In this document: piece after piece, positions 1 to 9,087 of the stretch
Layout: every line of letters starts with the position of its first letter
How positions within the stretch are numbered: the first letter of the stretch is position 1
NCBI GenBank assembly: GCA_049297855.1
Contig: JBAQVB010000036.1
Span: 1 to 35,438 of the forward strand
Source: CAXYVX01 sp049297855
GTDB taxonomy: Bacteria > Patescibacteriota > Saccharimonadia > Saccharimonadales > Saccharimonadaceae
Direction: 5' to 3'
Length of the DNA: 35,438 nt
Translations under genes and position numbers: made by a program
The notes under the pieces: generated by a model
What the model saw: only the letters and a program-made list of their open reading frames with translations
Databases searched by the model: none
Told to the model about the DNA's origin: nothing

Positions 1-3000
1 AAATATGTAATTGTTTGTAATACTATGAAGTATTCCGGTTGGCGATAGGCCGTACACTTGGTTTTCTAATATATGCTTCACGCATTCTTCATCGCTACTA
101 TAATTTTGGCGTGTATTGGCAAAAAGCTTCTTCACTATTTCGGTGATATACATACCCGACTTCATGTAAAGATCAATAAATGTGCTGTCGGTGCGTTTGA
201 ATAACTCCGGGCTTTCTTTTTCCAAGTTATCGATCATCATGGTAACAACTTTTTGCGGCGTAAAAATCTGGTTATTCTTTTGGTTCGGAATCAGCTCAAA
301 AATGTCGGCATCGGTTTTGAAATAGTCGGCGCGTTTTTGCTTTTCGGCCACAAACTCGGCAATCGACGCATTGAATCGGTATTTTTCAAACACGCCACCA
401 AACCTTTTGCGTTCACCGTTTTCCTCGTAGTCAAAACCATCGCGCAACATATGAAATTCGTCCTTGGTGATGTTAGTCAAATCCAGGAAGTCCGCGTCAC
501 TGATTTCGGTATCAAAATTGTCAATCGTAATTTTATCCCTCGACGCATTAGCCATCACAAACATCGGAATGGTGCGCGTAAAGGCACGCAAGTGTTCGCG
601 AATTTCATCCTCTTTGGTTTTTTGGATGGTTTCAACGGCTTCGGTTTCCTGTTGCTCAACCTTGACTTGAACAAAGTCATGTTCGATAGCATTCGTTAGA
701 CTTTGTTTTAACAGTTCCGGATTTTTAATTTCGGCACTATTGTATTCATCGACCGCCAGACGGATTTTTTCGGTCGTGTCTTTTCTGGCCTGATCGATTT
801 CCGTATTATTGGCTTTATAGACTTCCTTATACTTGGCAATTACTGGCTCGGCTAACTCGATAACTTTATCGGACAAAGTGTCGATGGTTTCATCCGGCGT
901 TTGCTCATCTAGCGCATTATCTACTACTCGCCCAATATTATTACGATAAACCTTTTCACCTAAAATAACTGCCGTATTGTCGTTAATTTTCGTCTGCTTC
1001 TGGTTCTCGGCGGTGCGAGCTTCGTCGAGGTTTAATTCCTTCTTAGCAGTTTCGGCGCGTTTGTTCTTTTCAACTGGCATTTTATTGATAATGTCCTCAA
1101 TCTGCCTTGGCACACTAAATACACCCTTGATATTGTCATTGAATAACAGATTGGTCATAAAGCGCAATTTCACGATTTCCGCCGCCGCCAAAGCGTTCGG
1201 GAAGGTTAGTACCTTTTCGGCGTCAAGTTCGATCATCTGGCCGTTGATATCCTCGGAGATAACCGGGAAGAAGTTCAGCAATTCTTTGATATTGTTTTTG
1301 CGCTCATCCTCAGTAATCTCACCGTTCACGGCTTTAGGGTTCAGAGCATTTGCAAACTTATCGTAGATTTCAAGCACACGTGTTGGGGAAAAATCAAATA
1401 AGTACGCCGATTGTTTAGCCTTAGTTTCACCATTTTCGGTAAAACGATATGGATTTTGCGCGCGAAAAGCCGCCTGCATATACTGAGCTGGTGTTTTAAT
1501 GTCAGTAAGCATTAGCACGGCACTCCACTCTTTGATAGTCACGCCAGTAGTTAGCTGACCGCAACTAAGCGTAATCGTTTTTCGGTTTTCGATTATTGCT
1601 CGTTTGACTTTATCGAACGACTTTTCATTTCCACGAAAATCTTCGCTTTCCTCATCAAACGTTTTACCGTCGCCCGCTGCTACGATTACTTTGTAATCCC
1701 TGAATACAGGGTCTTGTTTTAGCAGCTGTTCAAGTGCTTTGACTGACTCTACGCGATTACCGACATACCAAAACGTATGGCGCAGTTCATCACGAAGCTC
1801 CGGTGTTGAAAATGGATATTTTTCATTCGTAGTAAGATTTCTTAAAAACGCTTGTACGTCATTTTCGTGCACAAACTTTTGGTTCTTGGTAGCAAAAAAC
1901 TCATTTAAGTCAAAGGCGTAGTCACGAGTCTCATCGTCTATTTCAATACCTTCATTAACCTCTTTTGCGGTCATTTGGGAAATCCGATAGGTATAAAGAC
2001 GAAGATCTGGAAGATCAACGTGATCACCAGATTCACCTTCGGCAAGTTCTTTCTGCTTTTCAAGCTGTTCATCTAAATATGTCCAGTTATAAATTGCGTC
2101 AGCCGGAAACTTATTGTTAGCGAGAGCTTTAAAAGGTGTTCCAGAAAGGTATAGTGTAGACTTCCGTTTTACACTTGTAAACGCAGCATCGGTACGACCC
2201 GTATCAACACCCTCGTGAGCCTCGTCAACGACTAGTAAATCCCAATCGAGATCCGCCACCCATCGAAGCTTATCGTGTGGTCCGCCAAAATACTTTGAAC
2301 CCTTAAGATCCTGAAGCGACAAAAACGTTATTTGCGGTTTGTCGAGACCGTCAATAACATCATATTGCTCTCTGGTAATAGACGGACGATCGGACAGCGA
2401 AGAGGTTTCCGATATGAAATAATACCCATCAATAAATTTATCGAAATCATCAAACCATGAGTTCGCGATAGCTGGACGGTTGGTAACAACAAGAACTTTT
2501 TTTGCGTTAAGTTGCTTCGCCAAATCATAGGTTGCCAGCGTTTTGCCAAAACGTGGTTTAGCATTCCATAAAAATTCAGCATTTTCATGTGCATCAAAAT
2601 ACTGCTTTGCTTTTTCAACAGCCTCTTTCTGTTCTTTTTTTAATGTGTATGGCGTTTTTTGCGACGCACCATTCTGCAACGCTGCAAAGCGCTCTTCTCG
2701 AAACGTATCAAAAAGCTGTTTCGAACGTTCTGGCGTACCATCAAAATAAAACCACTCCGTACCAAGATCAAGCCTGTTTTTAATACCACTTTTAATTAAA
2801 AACTTATGAAAGTCTTTATCTTTAAAATCATCTGTCGAATTCTTAAAAAAGGCCGACGCACTCCATTGCTTTTCATAGCGTAAGTGCTTCGCTGGCGTAT
2901 TTGTCTGTTCATAAAGCCGCGTGTCCACATTCTTACGTTCTGTATAGCCAATTTTTTGCGAACCATCATTTTCATGTTCATCGGGCAAGGTATACGAATA

Positions 3001-3084
3001 TATCTGGGGATAGACAGTTTTGTAAGACTTGATTTTATGGGCACTCGACGAAGCTCCGTCCCCCAATTGATTATGCTCTAGCAT
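1..3084 (-). CDS. Single-chain restriction-modification enzyme: GIY-YIG nuclease, SF2 helicase, N6-methylase (C-terminus outside window)
   Basis: The minus-strand frame is open for 1028 codons from ATG at 3084 to the left edge, so the C-terminus is missing. Residues about 25-115 look like a GIY-YIG domain of the T5orf172 type (IYSYT 28-32, KIGYT 44-48, R56, TEWFYF from 109). A superfamily 2 helicase follows: Walker A GKT at 180-182, DEAH 287-290, SGTP 314-317, and QAAFRAQNPY at 537-546 as motif VI. After a charged linker, IFTPQKVV at 940-947 resembles the lead-in of Eco57I-type N6-adenine methylases, and DLYMKSGMY at 971-979 occupies the SAM motif I position. The order nuclease, helicase, methylase resembles type ISP enzymes, which would cut unmethylated foreign DNA after translocation. 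The catalytic NPPY motif and target recognition domain would lie beyond base 1. It follows aspS by 37 bases but has its own promoter. The helicase call is firm; full R-M activity is inference. Confidence 0.85.
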   Translation of the reverse strand, partial: MLEHNQLGDGASSSAHKIKSYKTVYPQIYSYTLPDEHENDGSQKIGYTERKNVDTRLYEQTNTPAKHLRYEKQWSASAFFKNSTDDFKDKDFHKFLIKSGIKNRLDLGTEWFYFDGTPERSKQLFDTFREERFAALQNGASQKTPYTLKKEQKEAVEKAKQYFDAHENAEFLWNAKPRFGKTLATYDLAKQLNAKKVLVVTNRPAIANSWFDDFDKFIDGYYFISETSSLSDRPSITREQYDVIDGLDKPQITFLSLQDLKGSKYFGGPHDKLRWVADLDWDLLVVDEAHEGVDTGRTDAAFTSVKRKSTLYLSGTPFKALANNKFPADAIYNWTYLDEQLEKQKELAEGESGDHVDLPDLRLYTYRISQMTAKEVNEGIEIDDETRDYAFDLNEFFATKNQKFVHENDVQAFLRNLTTNEKYPFSTPELRDELRHTFWYVGNRVESVKALEQLLKQDPVFRDYKVIVAAGDGKTFDEESEDFRGNEKSFDKVKRAIIENRKTITLSCGQLTTGVTIKEWSAVLMLTDIKTPAQYMQAAFRAQNPYRFTENGETKAKQSAYLFDFSPTRVLEIYDKFANALNPKAVNGEITEDERKNNIKELLNFFPVISEDINGQMIELDAEKVLTFPNALAAAEIVKLRFMTNLLFNDNIKGVFSVPRQIEDIINKMPVEKNKRAETAKKELNLDEARTAENQKQTKINDNTAVILGEKVYRNNIGRVVDNALDEQTPDETIDTLSDKVIELAEPVIAKYKEVYKANNTEIDQARKDTTEKIRLAVDEYNSAEIKNPELLKQSLTNAIEHDFVQVKVEQQETEAVETIQKTKEDEIREHLRAFTRTIPMFVMANASRDKITIDNFDTEISDADFLDLTNITKDEFHMLRDGFDYEENGERKRFGGVFEKYRFNASIAEFVAEKQKRADYFKTDADIFELIPNQKNNQIFTPQKVVTMMIDNLEKESPELFKRTDSTFIDLYMKSGMYITEIVKKLFANTRQNYSSDEECVKHILENQVYGLSPTGILHSITNNYIF

Positions 3085-3090
3085 AGCTTT

Positions 3091-3099
3091 ATTATAACA
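3091..3099 (-). promoter_or_regulatory. Extended -10 (TGTTATAAT), leaderless start of the R-M gene
   Basis: TGT plus a perfect TATAAT lies 6 bases before ATG 3084, with no Shine-Dalgarno. A transcript would begin at or within a base or two of the start codon. Confidence 0.6.
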
Positions 3100-3121
3100 T
3101 AAAGCAGCGTTGGTGCGCGAA

Positions 3122-4921
3122 CTACTTACTAGGTTTCACCGATATACCCAGTTCCCGCAACTGTTCCGGAAACACCGTGTTCGGACTCTGCATCATCAGA
3201 TCAAGGCCGGAACCATTTTTCGGAAACGCCACGATATTGCGGATGTTATCAGTGTCATGTAGGATCATGAAAATGCGATCGACGCCAAAAGCACAACCCG
3301 CGTGCGGTGGCGCGCCGAATTTGAATGCGTTCAGCATCGCGCCGAATTTTTGTTCAACATAGGCGTGATCATAACCGAGTTTGCCGAAAACTTCATACAT
3401 AATTTCTGGGTTATGATTGCGCACCGCGCCCGAACAAATTTCGTAACCATTCATCACCATGTCGTATTGATCGGCCACGAGAGCCAATTTTTCCGCTGTT
3501 GTTTCGGCCTTTTGAATTGCCGCCAGACCGCCTTTCGGCATCGAAAACGGATTGTGGCCGAAGTCAACTTTTTTGCGCGTTTCGTCCCATTCGTAAAACG
3601 GAAAATCCGTCACCCAACAGAGCGCAACTACATTCGGATTAAGCAAATTAAATTTTTTGGCGAATTCGTTACGTAAGCGCCCCAAAACTTTGTTGACAGT
3701 TTTGCGTTCGTCGGCGCCAAAGAACACGATGTCGCCCGCCGCCGCGCCGGTGCGAAGCGCGGTTTCGGCAATTTCGGCTTCGCTCATGAATTTCGCGATC
3801 GGCGATTGGATGAAATAAGCGCCGTGTTGTTCCGCGTTGTCGGCGTTATCGCGGAAAGTTAAATAGGCCAAACCGCCCGCGCCTTCACTCTTCGCGATGT
3901 CGGTAAATTCGTCAATTTCGTGACGGCTGAGTTTTGCGCCACCCTTCACGCAAATCGCCTTGATATTAGGCGCCCGAAAAACTTTGAAATTCGTGCTCGC
4001 GAACACATCGGTTAATTCAATCAGTTTCATATCAAAGCGCAGATCCGGCTTGTCCGTGCCATAAGTGTTCATCGCCACATCAAACGGAATACGCGGCACG
4101 TCGTCGCTGAATAATTTTTTGTGTCCAAAATCGGTTACCAACGATTTAATTAGCGGCTCCATCTCGCTCCGAATTTTTTCGCCGTCATCAACAAAACTCT
4201 CCTCCAGGTCGAGCTGATAAAATTCGCCATACAGGCGGTCAGCACGTGGATCCTCGTCGCGAAAACACGGCGCCAACTGATAATATTTCGGCAAACCGCC
4301 AACCATCAACAGCTGTTTAAATTGTTGTGGTGCCTGTGGTAAAGCATAAAAATACCCCAGTCTTAGACGCGACGGAATCAAGAAATCGCGCGCGCCTTCC
4401 GGACTCGAGTTGGCCAAAATTGGCGTCATAACCTCTGTAAAATCATGATCTTCCATCCAACGACGCATGAACGAAAAAAACTTGGCGCGAGCTTCCAGCA
4501 TCTTTTGCATGCTCGGACGACGTAAATCAAGGAAGCGATATTTCAAACGTTGATCCTCGGCGCTATGTTGGCCTTCATCACGCGTCGCCACCGGCAAAGC
4601 CGCCGATTTATTTAAAATTTCCAATTTTTCCGCCACGATCTCTACTTTGCCGGTCGGAATGTGTGGGTTTTCGAGGCCTTCGCCACGATTACGCACTTTG
4701 CCAACGATCGAAATACAAAATTCATCACGTAAACTCTCGGCATCACGAAACATCGTCGCGTCATCCGGATTAAAAACCACCTGCGCCAAGCCGGTATGGT
4801 CGCGCAAATCCACGAAAATTACGCCACCGTGATCGCGCCTGGTGTTAACCCATCCCTGTAAATTAATTTCGGCACCGACTTTTTCGGGCGTCGCTAAAGC
4901 CAACGTTCTCTCTAAACTCAT
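3122..4921 (-). CDS. aspS: Aspartyl-tRNA synthetase
   Basis: Class II aminoacyl-tRNA synthetase that charges tRNA-Asp with aspartate in the cytoplasm. The 599-residue length fits the bacterial type. The N-terminal OB-fold anticodon-binding domain covers about 1-105 (GWVNTRRDHGGVIFVDLRD). The catalytic core starts with motif 1 near RRWMEDHDFTEVMTPIL, then motif 2 (FRDEDPRADRLYGEFYQLD). The bacterial GAD insertion occupies the middle, and motif 3 is GVDRIFMILHD near the C-terminus. Motif 2 reads RLYGEFYQLD where E. coli has RQPEFTQID, one residue longer. Whether it also charges tRNA-Asn cannot be told from sequence alone. ATG 4921 is preceded 7 bases upstream by an extended -10, so the mRNA is probably leaderless. 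Confidence 0.97.
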   Translation of the reverse strand: MSLERTLALATPEKVGAEINLQGWVNTRRDHGGVIFVDLRDHTGLAQVVFNPDDATMFRDAESLRDEFCISIVGKVRNRGEGLENPHIPTGKVEIVAEKLEILNKSAALPVATRDEGQHSAEDQRLKYRFLDLRRPSMQKMLEARAKFFSFMRRWMEDHDFTEVMTPILANSSPEGARDFLIPSRLRLGYFYALPQAPQQFKQLLMVGGLPKYYQLAPCFRDEDPRADRLYGEFYQLDLEESFVDDGEKIRSEMEPLIKSLVTDFGHKKLFSDDVPRIPFDVAMNTYGTDKPDLRFDMKLIELTDVFASTNFKVFRAPNIKAICVKGGAKLSRHEIDEFTDIAKSEGAGGLAYLTFRDNADNAEQHGAYFIQSPIAKFMSEAEIAETALRTGAAAGDIVFFGADERKTVNKVLGRLRNEFAKKFNLLNPNVVALCWVTDFPFYEWDETRKKVDFGHNPFSMPKGGLAAIQKAETTAEKLALVADQYDMVMNGYEICSGAVRNHNPEIMYEVFGKLGYDHAYVEQKFGAMLNAFKFGAPPHAGCAFGVDRIFMILHDTDNIRNIVAFPKNGSGLDLMMQSPNTVFPEQLRELGISVKPSK

Positions 4922-4928
4922 GTCAAAT

Positions 4929-4957
4929 ATTTTATCACATCAGAGTAATTTCGTAAA
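4929..4957 (-). promoter_or_regulatory. aspS promoter (TTTACG, 17 bp, TGA-TAAAAT)
   Basis: -10 TAAAAT (4929-4934) with TGA extension sits 7 bases before ATG 4921; a 4/6 match to the -35 (TTTACG, 4952-4957) is at a 17-base spacer. No Shine-Dalgarno is present. Confidence 0.55.
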
Positions 4958-4965
4958 AAATTTAT

Positions 4966-5841
4966 TTAGCGACCAATAATAGCGCGCAAAACATCGCCCA
5001 AACTGACCAAACCAACTATTCGATCCTCGCGCTTCACGAGCAACAGTGTAGCGTTGGCTTTGGCGAATGCTTCAAGCACCTGCCCGAGGTTGGCATCATC
5101 CGCAATGGGCGTCGCGATTTTATGCATTTTATCCATTAGAGTCGCTTGATGGCCCGACATTTCGCGAAAATCATCCAAATCTAGCAGGCCGATCACGTGG
5201 TCCAAATCCTGATTCACCACCGGAAAAATTCGATAGCCACTCTCAAATAATTCATCAATAAATAGCGGAGTCAGCTCGTCCTTGGCGTGCACAAAGGTGA
5301 TTTTTTTACGCGGCACCATCACATCAGTCACCGTTTTTTGACGCCAATTAGCCACTACTGCAAACAAATGTCGATCGTCGTCGCTCAAAAAGTCGCTCTG
5401 TTCAATAACATGCAATAACTCATGCTCAGAATTAATTTGCGGGTCGACACCGGCCGAGGCAGTACGCGCCAGAATACTACACCACGCGAAATATTTTAGA
5501 AAAAATTTCAAGTTTTGATCAATTATAGTGTGCCAAGCGTTACGCAAAAGCCGCGTAGCCAGCCAAGCCAATATGGACGCTATGATCAGGCTCAACCAAC
5601 CGCCCCACGCGCCGAATCCGATTAGAGCCCATACGGCAAAAGTCGCCGCTAAAATCACGAATAAAACCATAGCCAAAACTCTAATTCCCGGATAAATGGC
5701 ACGAAAACGATCAATATCCGCGAATTTTTTATCGTGATGGCCACGGCGCGCTGTCTCGAAACGCGACAAATCGGTCGACCAGTCAAAACTCGCCACAGCA
5801 ACCGACAAGACAAATACGATAATCAAAAATACTATAGTCAT
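4966..5841 (-). CDS. CorC/HlyC-like membrane protein with paired CBS domains
   Basis: 291 residues. The N-terminal half has a hydrophobic segment at 1-18 and two more between about 53 and 95, resembling a reduced CNNM/DUF21 membrane domain. From about residue 165 the motif TDVMVPRKKI is the signature that opens the CBS pair of CorC/HlyC proteins; the second CBS unit ends with LVKREDRIVGLVSLGDVLRAI. Family members bind adenine nucleotides through the CBS pair and are linked to Mg2+ or other cation efflux. The C-terminal CorC/HlyC transporter-associated domain is absent, so the protein ends just after the CBS pair. It is divergently arranged with the DsbA-like gene, 66 bases apart. Transport function is inferred from family only. 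Confidence 0.8.
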   Translation of the reverse strand: MTIVFLIIVFVLSVAVASFDWSTDLSRFETARRGHHDKKFADIDRFRAIYPGIRVLAMVLFVILAATFAVWALIGFGAWGGWLSLIIASILAWLATRLLRNAWHTIIDQNLKFFLKYFAWCSILARTASAGVDPQINSEHELLHVIEQSDFLSDDDRHLFAVVANWRQKTVTDVMVPRKKITFVHAKDELTPLFIDELFESGYRIFPVVNQDLDHVIGLLDLDDFREMSGHQATLMDKMHKIATPIADDANLGQVLEAFAKANATLLLVKREDRIVGLVSLGDVLRAIIGR

Positions 5842-5847
5842 AAAATC

Positions 5848-5856
5848 ATAATAGCA
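5848..5856 (-). promoter_or_regulatory. Extended -10 (TGCTATTAT), leaderless start
   Basis: TGC-TATTAT lies 6 bases before ATG 5841 of the CBS protein, without a Shine-Dalgarno. Confidence 0.5.
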
Positions 5857-5872
5857 TAGTCGGTGAGTCGTG

Positions 5873-5904
5873 TATAATAGACGCTGACAATTAATTGAAG
5901 GAGG
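5873..5904 (+). promoter_or_regulatory. -10 box and strong Shine-Dalgarno of the DsbA-like gene
   Basis: TATAAT at 5873-5878 gives a short leader of about 25 bases, and AAGGAGG at 5898-5904 lies just ahead of ATG 5908. It contrasts with the leaderless neighbours. No good -35 is visible. Confidence 0.55.
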
Positions 5905-5907
5905 ATT

Positions 5908-6732
5908 ATGTTAAAACTCAAAAGTTTGTGGCAAATTCGGCGACGCGAAGACGGCGTTAGCGTGGTGATGTGGGTCATTTTAGCGGCGTTGATTTTAGTT
6001 ACTGTGATTGTGTTGATCATGAATAACAGTGGTAATGGCAACACTAATCCCGCAACGAGCGACTATACGAAATATTTGGGTAACACCAACCGCGTATTGA
6101 GCGTGTCGGATATTACCAACGCGCAAAATAAGTTTGCTAACAGCGGTAAAATCAAAACCGATTGGAAGCCTAAACAGCCAATTATTGGCGATCAATATCT
6201 TGGTTCGACCAACGCTAAAGCTACGGTGGTACAGTATGAAGATTTCGTCTGCTCGGCTTGCACCGCGTTTGAATCGAGTTTAGAAAAAATTCATAACGAT
6301 TACGCCAACAAATCCGTTCTGTTCATATATCGCAACTTTTCAATTGGACAATCAACCAGTACGATATCAGAAGCCGGCGCTCAAGCGGCCTATGTCGCGA
6401 GTGGCAACAATATGACGACTTTTTGGAATTACGTTAAGTTAGTTTACGCCGGTCAATTCTGTGTCGAAGGCAGCGATAAAACAGCCTGCCAAAACGGCTT
6501 GGTGCAAAGCGCCAAAAGCTTAGGCGTCAACGTCAATAAATTCAACGACCTGTTAGCTAATTTTGCGACGAACGGCATTCAGGATAAATTAAATCGCGAT
6601 AAAAATATGGGGACGGCGCTCAACGTTAACGCCACGCCAACATTTATCGTCAGTGGAGCGAACGGTAGTAAAACTATTGCCGGCGGCAAAGAAGCCGACC
6701 TGCGTTCAGCGATCGATGCGGCGTTAAAATAA
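5908..6732 (+). CDS. Membrane-anchored DsbA-like thiol-disulfide oxidoreductase
   Basis: 274 residues. A basic cytoplasmic start is followed by one membrane helix at about 18-38 and no signal-peptidase site, so the catalytic domain should be tethered outside the membrane. The thioredoxin-fold domain (DsbA/Thioredoxin_4 type) begins near residue 95; the active site is C115-S-A-C118 and the cis-proline is P244 in TPTF. A second cysteine pair (C185, C194) could form a structural disulfide. The role would be oxidation of cysteines in exported proteins such as pilins or the anchored serine hydrolase at 9088-10134, which has two cysteines near its active site. No DsbB or VKOR partner is visible in the window. 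It has a consensus Shine-Dalgarno and ends at a shared terminator facing pnp. Confidence 0.9.
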   Translation: MLKLKSLWQIRRREDGVSVVMWVILAALILVTVIVLIMNNSGNGNTNPATSDYTKYLGNTNRVLSVSDITNAQNKFANSGKIKTDWKPKQPIIGDQYLGSTNAKATVVQYEDFVCSACTAFESSLEKIHNDYANKSVLFIYRNFSIGQSTSTISEAGAQAAYVASGNNMTTFWNYVKLVYAGQFCVEGSDKTACQNGLVQSAKSLGVNVNKFNDLLANFATNGIQDKLNRDKNMGTALNVNATPTFIVSGANGSKTIAGGKEADLRSAIDAALK

Positions 6733-6747
6733 ACTTGAGTGAAAATA

Positions 6748-6777
6748 AAAAACGACGACTTCTCGGTCGCCGTTTTT
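6748..6777. terminator. Bidirectional intrinsic terminator between dsbA-like gene and pnp
   Basis: Inverted repeat AAAAACG-A-CGAC / GTCG-C-CGTTTTT with a six-base loop and one A-C mismatch. The A and T flanks let it work for both converging genes. Confidence 0.8.
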
Positions 6778-6799
6778 AGTTATTGCTTGTTGAGCAAGC

Positions 6800-8977
6800 T
6801 TATTGTTCAACACCCTTCATTGTCAACGACAATTTACCGCGATCATCGATCGCCGTTAGCTTAACGTTAATTTCCTGCTCCATCCGCAACACATCCGTCA
6901 CTTTATCGAGACGATGATCGGAGATTTGTGAAATGTGCAACATACCGTCAATGCCCGGCAAAATATTGACGAAGGCGCCAAAGTCTTTGATACCGACGAC
7001 TTTACCACGATAAATTTTGCCAACTTCGGGCTCTTCTACCAACGACTTAACCCAGTCGACGGCTTTCTCCATCTGTTGCGCATCATTAGTCGCAAATGTC
7101 ACCAGACCGTCCTCCGCGATATCAATTTGTACGCCGGTTTCACTAGTGATTTTCTGGATCACTTCGCCGCCTTTACCGATCACGGTGCCAATTTTATCGG
7201 GACTAATCTGCAGAGACTCAACCTTTGGCGCAAATGGCGACAACTCTTGGCGCGGACCTGGAATCGCGGCCAACATAACGTCGAGAATCTTCGCTCGACC
7301 AATTTTGGCATCTTTTAACGCCTCACGCAAAATCCGGGCCGGCAAGCCGTGCACTTTCATGTCCATCTGTAACGCCGTCACACCCGCGTCAGTGCCGGTG
7401 CATTTAAAGTCCATATCACCCGCGAAATCCTCTTGGTCGGCCAAATCGGTCAAAACGTAGAAGTTACCATCCTTAGTGAAATTATGATCCGCATCCTGAT
7501 CCACCATCAGGCCCATCGCGACGCCAGACACCGGCTTTTTCAGCGGCACGCCGGCCGCCATCAACGCCATACACGATGAACAAGTTGCCGCCATCGACGT
7601 TGAACCATTCTGGCTCATGATCTCGGTGACGCTACGGATAGCGTAAGGAAACTCGTCAACGCTCGGTAATACCGGCGTCAAAGCACGTTCCGCCAAATAA
7701 CCGTGGCCAATTTCGCGTCGACCCGGTGCGCCCATGCGTTTGATCTCGCCGACCGTGTAGCCCGGCGCATTGTAATGATGCATATAGCGACGATGTCCAT
7801 CAGTGACTTCCATCGTGTCAACCAGCTGTGCGTAGGATAAGCTGGCCAGCGTGACAGTGTTGAGCGCCTGCGTCAAACCGCGCGTGAACAGGCTCGAACC
7901 ATGAACTTCCGGTGGCAAGATATCCACTTCGGCGCTAAGCGGACGAATCTCGTCAAGCTTACGACCATCCGGGCGAACACTCTCGTCTTTAATACCGTTA
8001 CGAACATCGGTGTAAAGAATTTTATTAAACGCCTCATGATAATCATTTTTTACGGTCGCCCATTTATCGGCATCGTCATATTCAGCCGTGAAATGATCAA
8101 TCATTTCATCGCGCAACTCATTGACGATCGGATTGCGTTGTGGATACGGCTGACGTAAATCTTTGGTGATTTTACCGTTCAAATATTCACTAACTTTAGC
8201 AAAAATATCGTCGTCCGGCACAACTAATTCATATTCCTGTTTAGCCGGCGCTATTTTCGCGATCAGTTCATCCTGTAATTCCAACGCTGGTGTAATGTTA
8301 GCTAACGCCCAATCGATGGCGTCGGCCACCTTATCCTCGGGAATTTGATTCATTCCAGCCTCGACCATCATGACGCCATTTTCACCCGTTGCGAGTTTTC
8401 GCCCCGCCACAAAGAAATTCATGTCATTTTTTTCGTATGCTTCGTGCGACAAAAAACTGGTAAACTGGCCGTTTTCATCTAGACCAACCCGCAGACCAGC
8501 CACCGGCCCGTCAAACGGCACGCCGGTTAACAACAGAGCCGTCGAGGCCGCAATCATAGCCAACGCGTCGGGGCGAAAAGCTGGATCCGTTGATAATACG
8601 GTTGCCACGACCTGAGTTTCATTACGATAGCCTTTTGGAAATAGTGGACGAATCGGACGATCGATCAAACGACCCGTTAAAATCGCTTCGTCGGACGGAC
8701 GACCCTCGCGTTTAATAAAACGCGATGACGAAATTTTACCGCTGGCGTAAAATTTCTCCTCATAATCGACGCTAAGCGGAAAATAATCCAGATTCGGATT
8801 AACATTGCCAGCGCTGGCCGAACCAAGCACCACTGTATCACCGTATTTTACTAGCACTGAACCTTTGGTACGGAAGCCGACCTTGTTGACCGTCAACGAC
8901 AGTTCGCGACCTAGCCACTGTGTTTTTACGCTGACAACATTTTTGCCAGTTTGTTTAATATATTCGCCATCCTTCAT
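6800..8977 (-). CDS. pnp: Polyribonucleotide nucleotidyltransferase (PNPase)
   Basis: 725 residues, the usual length. It degrades RNA 3' to 5' by phosphorolysis in the cytoplasm and takes part in mRNA turnover. The order is first RNase PH-like domain (about 10-230), an all-alpha linker, second RNase PH-like catalytic domain (about 325-555, including MGLMVDQDADHNF), a KH domain with the GKGG loop (IGTVIGKGGEVIQKI) and a C-terminal S1 domain (GKVVGIKDFGAFVNILPG). ATG 8977 is preceded by GAGAGGAA as Shine-Dalgarno. The promoter lies about 100 bases upstream, giving a leader of roughly 90 bases, unlike most other first genes here; pnp leaders are sites of autoregulation in other bacteria. The usual rpsO neighbour is not present. 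Confidence 0.97.
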   Translation of the reverse strand: MKDGEYIKQTGKNVVSVKTQWLGRELSLTVNKVGFRTKGSVLVKYGDTVVLGSASAGNVNPNLDYFPLSVDYEEKFYASGKISSSRFIKREGRPSDEAILTGRLIDRPIRPLFPKGYRNETQVVATVLSTDPAFRPDALAMIAASTALLLTGVPFDGPVAGLRVGLDENGQFTSFLSHEAYEKNDMNFFVAGRKLATGENGVMMVEAGMNQIPEDKVADAIDWALANITPALELQDELIAKIAPAKQEYELVVPDDDIFAKVSEYLNGKITKDLRQPYPQRNPIVNELRDEMIDHFTAEYDDADKWATVKNDYHEAFNKILYTDVRNGIKDESVRPDGRKLDEIRPLSAEVDILPPEVHGSSLFTRGLTQALNTVTLASLSYAQLVDTMEVTDGHRRYMHHYNAPGYTVGEIKRMGAPGRREIGHGYLAERALTPVLPSVDEFPYAIRSVTEIMSQNGSTSMAATCSSCMALMAAGVPLKKPVSGVAMGLMVDQDADHNFTKDGNFYVLTDLADQEDFAGDMDFKCTGTDAGVTALQMDMKVHGLPARILREALKDAKIGRAKILDVMLAAIPGPRQELSPFAPKVESLQISPDKIGTVIGKGGEVIQKITSETGVQIDIAEDGLVTFATNDAQQMEKAVDWVKSLVEEPEVGKIYRGKVVGIKDFGAFVNILPGIDGMLHISQISDHRLDKVTDVLRMEQEINVKLTAIDDRGKLSLTMKGVEQ

Positions 8978-9075
8978 AAATTGCGAAATTCCTCTCTGTC
9001 GGCCGCGCTGATCGACCCATGAATAACAAGACTCATAAACCGGTTTTCACCGCCGACGTTAACTTTAACATGTCA

Positions 9076-9084
9076 ATTATAACA
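9076..9084 (-). promoter_or_regulatory. pnp promoter (TGTTATAAT) with ~90-base leader
   Basis: Extended -10 in the gap between the beta-lactamase-fold gene and pnp. The leader includes CGGT-GAAA-ACCG, a short stem with a GNRA-type loop, and a Shine-Dalgarno. Confidence 0.5.
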
Positions 9085-9087
9085 AAT

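Noticed and set aside
2328..3081. Several short frames on both strands within the R-M gene
   Set aside because: One of the three minus-strand frames is open for the full 1028 codons with clear domains; the others are shadows.
5838..6044. Minus-strand 68-codon frame between the CBS and DsbA-like genes
   Set aside because: It lies antisense over the start of the DsbA-like gene and covers both promoters; composition is that of a shadow frame.
9034..9072. Twelve-codon frame in the pnp leader as a leaderless peptide
   Set aside because: Its ATG is only 4 bases from the -10 box, too close to be included in the transcript.
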